NCBI GenBank assembly: GCA_018466975.1
Contig: CM031563.1
Span: 2,046,001 to 2,110,000, forward strand
Length of the DNA: 64,000 bases
Source: Sparassis latifolia
Lineage: Eukaryota; Basidiomycota; Agaricomycetes; Polyporales; Sparassidaceae
Reading direction: 5' to 3'
The notes below the pieces were generated by a model. It made no database searches. It was given only the letters and a program-made list of their open reading frames with translations, and was not told where the DNA came from. Position numbers and translations under genes: made by a program. Numbering within the stretch: the stretch's first letter is position 1; every line of letters begins with the position of its first letter. Below are positions 59,681 through 64,000 of this stretch, piece by piece.

Positions 59681-60110
59681 ACTGTAGGACTAAATCAGAC
59701 CCATTATAATAGATGAGAATATTAAAATGAGTCTTATATTGAACTACTAAAATATCAAAAGGAACTTCAGCTAAACTTATACTAATATAAAAAATTATCT
59801 TATTAAATGTAACCTAGTGTTTAAACACTTGACTCTATAGCACTGAGGATCTATATGATATATCTTCTGTTTGATGTACATATTATTTAAAATCTACTTA
59901 ATAGCACAATGTAATTCTTTAATAATGCCCCATAGATATTATTTTAATACAATTTCAATTACTCTACTCTGAGTTGCAAAAGAAAAATAGAATTTAGTAC
60001 TTAAAATAAATTTATATAAATCTACTCTTATTAGTTTAGCATGAGGTCTTATTATTCTCAATATAAGATCTTATGCATTTAACAGGAAAGCTTACAGTAA
60101 TGACTGATGT
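59681..60110. other. AT-rich spacer between arrays
   Basis: Nothing recognisable; very AT-rich. Confidence 0.5.
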
Positions 60111-60605
60111 AATACACTGGTTAAGCTTAAGACTATTGCTATGAACTACAAGACTGTCTTCTTGAGTCATAAGACTGTCTTTTGAAGCTGTAAGACTATC
60201 AATGTAAACTATAAGACTTTTTTTTGAAGCTATAAGACTATTACTGTGAACTATAAGACTATCTTCTTAAGCTATAAGACTATTGCTATAAACTACAAAC
60301 TGTCTTCTTAAGCCATAGGATTGTCTTTTGAAGCTACGAGACTATTACTATAAAGTATAAGACTTTCTTCTGAAGCCATAAGACTATCACTGTAAACTAT
60401 AAGGCTTTCTTTTAAAGGCATACAACTATTACTATAAATTATAAGACTTTCTTTTTATGTTATAAGACCATTTTCTTAAGCATTAAGATTATTACTGTAA
60501 ACTACAAGGCTTTCTTTTAGGCTATAAGACTGTTTCCTTAAACTATAAAGCTATCACTATGAAATTTAAAACTTTCTCCTCGAGCTATGTGACTATCATA
60601 TTATA
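60111..60605. repeat. tandem array, 21 bp units alternating in two types
   Basis: About 23 units. One type reads close to ACTATTACTGTAAACTATAAG, the other close to ACTTTCTTCTGAAGCTATAAG, and they largely alternate, making a 42 bp higher-order repeat. Confidence 0.8.
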
Positions 60606-60914
60606 CTATTACTTTAAGTCAAAAAACTGCTTTTAACTGTAGAAAATACATTAAAAATAAAATAAAACTACATCTAACTTAGATGGTCTGAACTTATTCT
60701 CATATGTGTGATTAGACTTGAAAGGGCAATTATTTATAAAATGATCTTAAATTATGAAGAGAATGACTGTATCTAACTTGAACAATGTAATTTATATACC
60801 TGCAGACTTATCCTCATCTCATCTGTAATTAAAATTATAACTACTATATAAGGGGTGGTGAGAACTTATGATGCCAAATCTCAGATACTTTGCACTGAGC
60901 TCTATTCAAGAGCA

Positions 60915-60995
60915 TTGTACATGCATGTATCAAGATTGTGGTGTGTTAAGTCTTTGACTTCAACACACTGACACATCCTTGATACATGTAGGTGC
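60915..60995. repeat. imperfect inverted repeat
   Basis: Nested complementary blocks: CATGTATCAAG with CTTGATACATG outside, and GTGTGTT-AGTC with GACT-AACACAC inside, around a 3-4 base loop. It would fold into a long interrupted hairpin. Confidence 0.65.
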
Positions 60996-61048
60996 ATACA
61001 AATAGTACATAACAATTATATAATACATGATGAGATTAGATAAGATTA

Positions 61049-61078
61049 GGGCACAAGCACCATTTTGTACTTGTGCCC
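61049..61078. repeat. short perfect hairpin
   Basis: GGGCACAAG and CTTGTGCCC form a 9 bp stem around a 12 base loop. Confidence 0.6.
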
Positions 61079-61499
61079 TGCAAAACAATGGCATTCTCCC
61101 CCACTAGACACATTTTATGGGACCATAGTGATGACTCATCACTAAGTAGGTAATGCAGGCAACGATGTGAAATAACATGACAAGGTCAAAGCACTGACAG
61201 GCACTGCCAGAACACATAGACAGTTTTCAGACATATAGAGGATATGCATCATATCTCTAGCCATAGCTCATAGCATTACTTCATAGAGGAAGTGCACTAG
61301 TGTCAGCTAGTGGCCATCCATATTATGGTCCAGATCACCAGTCTCAGAGTTGCACCAATATTGGGACGTAGCTAGCTGCTGCCAGTAGGGGTGTTGCCAG
61401 CACAGGGTGTGGGTGATTTGGAGTCTGGCAGCTGCATGGTCATGTCCTCATCAACAAGTAACAGTATCTCATTGGTGGGAGTATCAGCTCAGCATTTCC

Positions 61500-62090
61500 A
61501 TTGTGGATGTCCATTAGGAAGTGTCCCTCAAATGGTCACATCTTTGAGACATCATCCAAGGATGTAGTTATAGTGGTGATGATGGAACTCCTCGAGGAAT
61601 CTGATCCTCATGAGATGGAATCCCTGAGCAGCATACCACTGCATGTCATTATAAATGGAGGAGTTTTGGGCAAATGAGCAAGAAATAGGGCTGGCTCATT
61701 ATTGCTTGCAATGGGGTAGCATCCGATCTGTAAAATCCATCTGTACAGACCAAGAATGGAGAAGCACTCAGCAGTATGTTCAATGAACACATTGCGGGTG
61801 GTCACTGATATACCTGGCAGGGTGATGGAGGCCATGTGGCATGCAAACCATATGGCCTCCAGGTCCTGGTAGAGTGGAGGCTTGGAGCAGTTGTTGTTTA
61901 AGTGCCATACAGCCCGATGAACTTAGCTTATGTTCTGTGCATACCACGCCACCCACTTGTTGAATGTTGACAAGCTGGTAGGGTTGGTCATCCAGCAGAG
62001 AGGTGGGGTTATTAGATATGAACCACTTCAAAGCTGTCATGATGCTACCTGACATAAGTAAATGTATCATGCTATAAAATGTGGTCAACC
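61500..62090 (-). pseudogene. degenerate coding fragment, family not recognised
   Basis: Two overlapping minus-strand frames join into one protein-like reading: MTALKWFISNNPTSLLDDQP at 62040, then after a frame change ASITLPGISVTTRNVFIEHT, ECFSILGLYRWILQIGCYPI and PALFLAHLPKTPPFIMTCSG down to 61608. Composition and spacing look like real ancestral coding sequence in an otherwise non-coding repeat block, so a transposon ORF is likely. I cannot name the family. Confidence 0.35.
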
Positions 62091-62391
62091 ATCCATCTTA
62101 CTACATTTGTTATATGAAGTCAGTCACCCTGATGCACAAGCGGGGGGCAAGATCTGGAGATCTGACCCTATGTACCCCCCATAGTCACAATGATCAATTG
62201 CTGGGGTCTCTAATTTAAACTTTTTGGCTAACTTTCTAGCATACTCAGAACCTTGACCCCATTATTATCTGAAGACATTCCTTTGCTACTATAAAGTGCA
62301 ACTGTGTCATAATACAGGGTTAAATGGGAGGGAGGGATGATAGATGGAGACATGCATGGCTTCGAGGGGCCTTTCAGCCACTGAGATTGCT

Positions 62392-62655
62392 GCATGGTGG
62401 CACTTCACTTTATAAATCCCCTACTACAAGTTTCAGACAGTCCTCCAAGTTTAACAAACTTTGCCAAAGAAGGAGAGCCAGGTTGGCGACTTTTTGGCAA
62501 ATTGAGTCTCGCCATCACCAGAATGTAAAGCCATGGTTTGCCATATATCAGAAACTCATAAAATGGTGGCACTGCACTATATATGACAGCTACGATAAGT
62601 TTCAGACAGGACTCCATGTTGTAAAAACTCCACCAGAGATGTAGTGTCAGGTTAG
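62392..62655. repeat. diverged tandem duplication, period about 169 bp
   Basis: ATGGTGGCACT...AAGTTTCAGACAG at 62394 recurs at 62563, followed in both copies by related CTCCA-GTT and GCCAGGTT/GTCAGGTT sequence. Confidence 0.6.
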
Positions 62656-62752
62656 TGATTAGATGTCTTGCTGAGTTCAAGCACTGCCAGCATTATGATG
62701 GTGAACCAATCACTGACTAATAACACCATGTCAGTGGGCCCACTGCTCATTC

Positions 62753-63110
62753 ATTGTACATTGGCAGTGAGCTCATTGCTGAGAGAAACATGTCCTGGTA
62801 ATTGCCTACCCCCTGGCCTGTGGCAGTAGGCCCATCTTTTATCTGATACTCTTGGAGATGGGCCTACTGCTCAGCTATTGTACTCTGGCTATAGGCCCAT
62901 TGGTGACGATAACATGCTCTGGCAATGGCCAATCCTCTGACCTTTGGTGGTGAGCCTATTCTTCATCTTACACTCGTGGTGATAGGCATACTGCTCAGCT
63001 ATTGTACTCTGGCTATGGGCCTATTGATGGAGATAATATGCTCTGGCAATGGCCAACCCTCTGACCTTTGGCAGTCAGCCCATTCAGTCATGTTTGTGAA
63101 CTGAACTCCC
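62753..63110. repeat. tandem repeat, 124 bp unit, almost three copies
   Basis: Copies start with ATTGTAC at 62753, 62877 and 63001, exactly 124 bp apart. Each contains ATGCTCTGGCAATGGCCAA-type sequence, a CCCTCTGACCTTTGGCAGT-type block and CTGCTCAGCT near its end. The third is truncated at about 63095. Confidence 0.85.
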
Positions 63111-63229
63111 ATTTACTCTGACATTGTTATGAACTGGACAGCCAGCGGACGTCGGCCCATCGGTCTGTGTAAGGAGTTGTAAGCGATCAGCTCATGGCAG
63201 AAAGAGAATGCTAGAGCGATCGGCCCACT

Positions 63230-64000
63230 GCCATAGGAGTATTTCTGAGCGATCAGCCCATCGTCATGGTGCTACTATTATATAGGCATGAGCCCACCAC
63301 CATGGTAATAGTTCTGAGCGATTGGCCCACTGCCATAGGTGTATTTTTGAGCGATTGGCTGAGCACCACTAGGGCTATTATACAGCCATTGGCCCACCGC
63401 CATAGGTAGTGTTCTGAGTGATGGGCCCACCGCCATAGGTACATTTCTGAGTGATGGGCTCACTGTCACTGGGGCTATTATACAGCCATCGGCTGACCAC
63501 CATAGGTAGTGTTCTGAGCGATGGGCCCCACCACCACAGGTAGTGTTCTGAGTGATGGGCCCACCACCATAGATAGTGTTCTGAGCAATGGGCCCACCGC
63601 CATAGGTATATTTCTGGGCGATGGGCCCACCACCACTGGGGCTATTATACAGCCATTGGCCGACCACCATAGGTAGTGTTCTGAGCGATGGGCCCACCGC
63701 CACTGGGGCTATTATACCGCCATCGGCCGACCACCATAGGTAGTGTTCTGAGCGATGGGCCCACCACCATAGGTATATTTCTGAGCAATGGGCCCACTGC
63801 CATGATGCCATTATACAGCCATTGGTCCACCACCACCATGGTAGTACTGAGTGATCGGCCGACTGCCAGGGGTAGATTCTGAGCCACCGGCCGACCGCCT
63901 CAGGGCTACTATACAGCCATCGGCCCACCACCATAGGTAGTGTTCTGAGCGATGGGTGTTATTCTAAGCAGTGGGCCCACCACCATAGGGGTACTTCTGA
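63230..64000. repeat. tandem array, about 33 bp unit, continues past the right edge
   Basis: About 23 units in two interleaved types: one near CATAGGTAGTGTTCTGAGCG followed by ATGGGCCCACCAC, the other near CACTGGGGCTATTATACAGC followed by CATCGGCCGACCAC. Mixed types make a higher-order pattern. Because 33 is a multiple of three, frames stay open on both strands (218 codons on the minus strand), but these are repeat translations, not genes. Confidence 0.85.

Noticed and set aside
58381..60605. CRISPR-like array
   Set aside because: Repeats are contiguous and degenerate without unique spacers, and the genome is eukaryotic; ordinary satellite DNA.
57646..62300. Mitochondrial insertion or RIP-mutated transposon as cause of the low GC
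   Set aside because: No mitochondrial gene or tRNA motifs seen, and TE-like frames do not show a dominant pattern of CpA-to-TpA stops that I could confirm by eye.
63278..63934. 218-codon minus-strand frame in the 33 bp array
   Set aside because: Frames stay open only because the unit is a multiple of three; no start context, domain or splice structure.

Overview
The window is nuclear DNA from a filamentous basidiomycete, most likely an Agaricomycete; a wood-decay polypore would fit, but I cannot fix the genus. The evidence is genes broken by many 50-70 bp GT-AG introns (up to 18 in one gene), moderately GC-rich coding sequence, basidiomycete-type F-box families and dispersed Helitron, MITE and LTR remnants. 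Exon models were built by hand from splice consensus, reading phase and recognised family motifs. Every model called intact closes in frame over all its exons.

Layout. 0-4.6 kb is repeat-rich: a degenerate coding fragment, a 0.9 kb foldback element and, touching it, a 387 bp MITE-like element. 4.6-8.1 kb is a Mei2-like three-RRM RNA-binding protein (minus). 8.1-11.9 kb is gene-poor, with a broken amidohydrolase tail. 11.9-17.3 kb is a tight cluster: Tudor-SN/SND1 (minus), a mitochondrial bS6 ribosomal protein (plus, divergent) and an HDHD3-like HAD hydrolase (minus), the last two converging with 17 bp between stops. 17.9-21.3 kb holds a 5'-truncated Helitron helicase and an RCC1-like remnant. 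21.5-31.3 kb has an F-box protein, a membrane dipeptidase, an amidohydrolase-2-like gene with a one-base frame problem, and a coiled-coil protein carrying a 17-step G-X3 repeat (all minus). 32.3-41.6 kb carries UPF2 (nonsense-mediated decay) and a probable ATRIP/Rad26 checkpoint protein (plus), with a TA-flanked MITE between them. 41.8-45.4 kb has a GT49-like glycosyltransferase (minus) and an F-box/LRR-like protein (plus). 46.3-47.3 kb is a complete miniature LTR element with a 5-bp target duplication. 48.6-51 kb is a dead acid sphingomyelinase, 51.6-53.2 kb a very-long-chain 3-oxoacyl-CoA reductase. 53.7-57.6 kb is an F-box gene whose first intron is swollen to 2.05 kb by inserted sequence. 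From 57.7 kb to the right edge the DNA is a gene-free, first AT-rich and then more mixed, block of tandem arrays (about 30, 21, 124 and 33 bp units).

There is no operon-like or cassette logic. Mei2-like, SND1 and UPF2 are all RNA-metabolism proteins, but each has its own promoter and I see no reason to call this a functional cluster. I did not find a clear novel defence or mobile 'system'. The most unusual items are the multi-array repeat block at the right, the miniature LTR element, the F-box gene carrying a 2 kb intron insertion with inverted ends, two GC-AG introns, a 13 bp micro-exon, the long G-X3 repeat protein and several freshly broken genes.
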